This document shows, in pieces, positions 63,317-64,000 of a stretch of 64,000 bases of DNA. The stretch covers positions 10,418,501 through 10,482,500 of the forward strand of contig JBBMNZ010000007.1 in NCBI GenBank assembly GCA_037954325.1, given 5' to 3'. Numbering within the stretch: position 1 is the first letter of the stretch; each line of letters opens with the position of its first letter. The notes beneath the pieces are model-generated. The model ran no database searches, was not told the origin of the DNA, and saw only the letters and a list, made by a program, of their open reading frames with translations. Both the position numbers and the translations under genes were made by a program. This DNA is from Fistularia commersonii. Lineage: Eukaryota > Chordata > Actinopteri > Syngnathiformes > Fistulariidae.

Positions 63317-64000
63317 AAATTGGCGCTATCACCCATACCTCACTTGTGCACTTGACTCAGTCAAAGGGCAAACAAGTCGTCAAGGTAACCCTTACTAAAA
63401 ATGTCGCCGAAGAGCTTATATCAAAAGGGAGAGAGAGAAAAAGATGAGACATCAGAAGGGTTTGACAAGGATTCATTTATTGACTTTATCTATGGTGTGA
63501 TTTGGCAAGATGTGGACCGGTCAATCACGAGGCCACAAATAGAGACATCTATTTACATCAAGGGTGTGTGGTCCAGGCAAGATTGAACCAGAGCCCTTTT
63601 TGCCATGAGATGGAAGCAAAAACCACTGTACTAGCTTGTTAAGCTACTTTTTCTGTGATAATCAGAAGGATGTAGGCGGTTCTTTGATTCAGGTTAGCTT
63701 GATGTTAGCTTGTCGGCGGATTGGACTGGCAGGTGATTACTATGAATTCCCATTGCACGCAAAGGAAGGGTAGCGTGAATTGCTATGCTTGCTAGCACGT
63801 ACTTTGTTGAGAGGTGCTAGACACATGCTGTGCAAAGTTCTGAATTTTAGCTTGGCCAGTTTGTCTGGTCACAAGGGTACAGCAACAAAAACAATGCAAA
63901 ATGATAGTTTGTGGGATCAGGATTTGCTAAATTATTGCAGCAAGCTAACTTTGCACTTTCATTAAAAATTTGCTGTATTTATTAAACAGGCGGCTTTAGC

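Noticed and set aside
33961..64000. Exons of a neighbouring host gene such as capza2
   Set aside because: No open frame in this interval resembles capping-protein or any other conserved protein. All recognisable coding traces are transposon-derived.

Overview
This is vertebrate nuclear DNA, almost certainly from a teleost fish. Coding exons are short and separated by GT-AG introns. The only two recognisable host genes are members of the WNT2-ST7 pair. The remaining sequence is dense with fish-type repeats: RTE and other LINE fragments, hAT, Tc1/mariner-like and piggyBac-like non-autonomous elements, a tRNA-like SINE-type repeat, and long CA/GT and poly-C runs. There are no operons, ribosome binding sites, CRISPR arrays or prophages. 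The species cannot be fixed from the sequence alone.

Layout. (1) 561-5932, plus strand: the last three coding exons of wnt2. The earlier exons lie upstream of the window. A poly(A) signal sits at 6061. (2) About 6.1-17.8 kb: the tail-to-tail interval between wnt2 and st7, filled mainly with transposon remnants. (3) 17798-33852, minus strand: a complete st7 gene that I could assemble as 15 coding exons with consistent phases and canonical splice sites, giving 539 residues. Its largest intron (intron 11, 7.4 kb) and introns 6, 2 and 9 hold repeats. A compact promoter with a palindromic E-box and a CRE lies just upstream of the start codon. (4) About 34-64 kb: no protein-coding gene that I can support. 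This stretch is intergenic or very long intronic DNA with LINE fragments, SINE-like copies and a 2.2-kb SINE-derived minisatellite, plus several quiet unique stretches that could be conserved non-coding elements.

The convergent wnt2/st7 arrangement matches human chromosome 7 (WNT2 next to ST7). The paralogous WNT2B/ST7L pair is arranged the same way, so the assignment rests on residues: the MNQDGTGF stretch in the Wnt, and the N-terminus, SVSEC junction and LWHQLTRI-like C-terminus in ST7. Wnt2 is a secreted lipid-modified ligand. ST7 is a multi-pass membrane protein. No functional cooperation is implied by their adjacency.

I did not find an undescribed biological system. The most rewarding observations are structural: nested insertions whose order can be read from target-site duplications, a SINE-like element whose internal segment has repeatedly expanded into minisatellites, an 84-bp piggyBac-like perfect-hairpin element flanked by TTAA, a GC-only hairpin just past the wnt2 poly(A) signal, and a NAGNAG tandem acceptor in st7.
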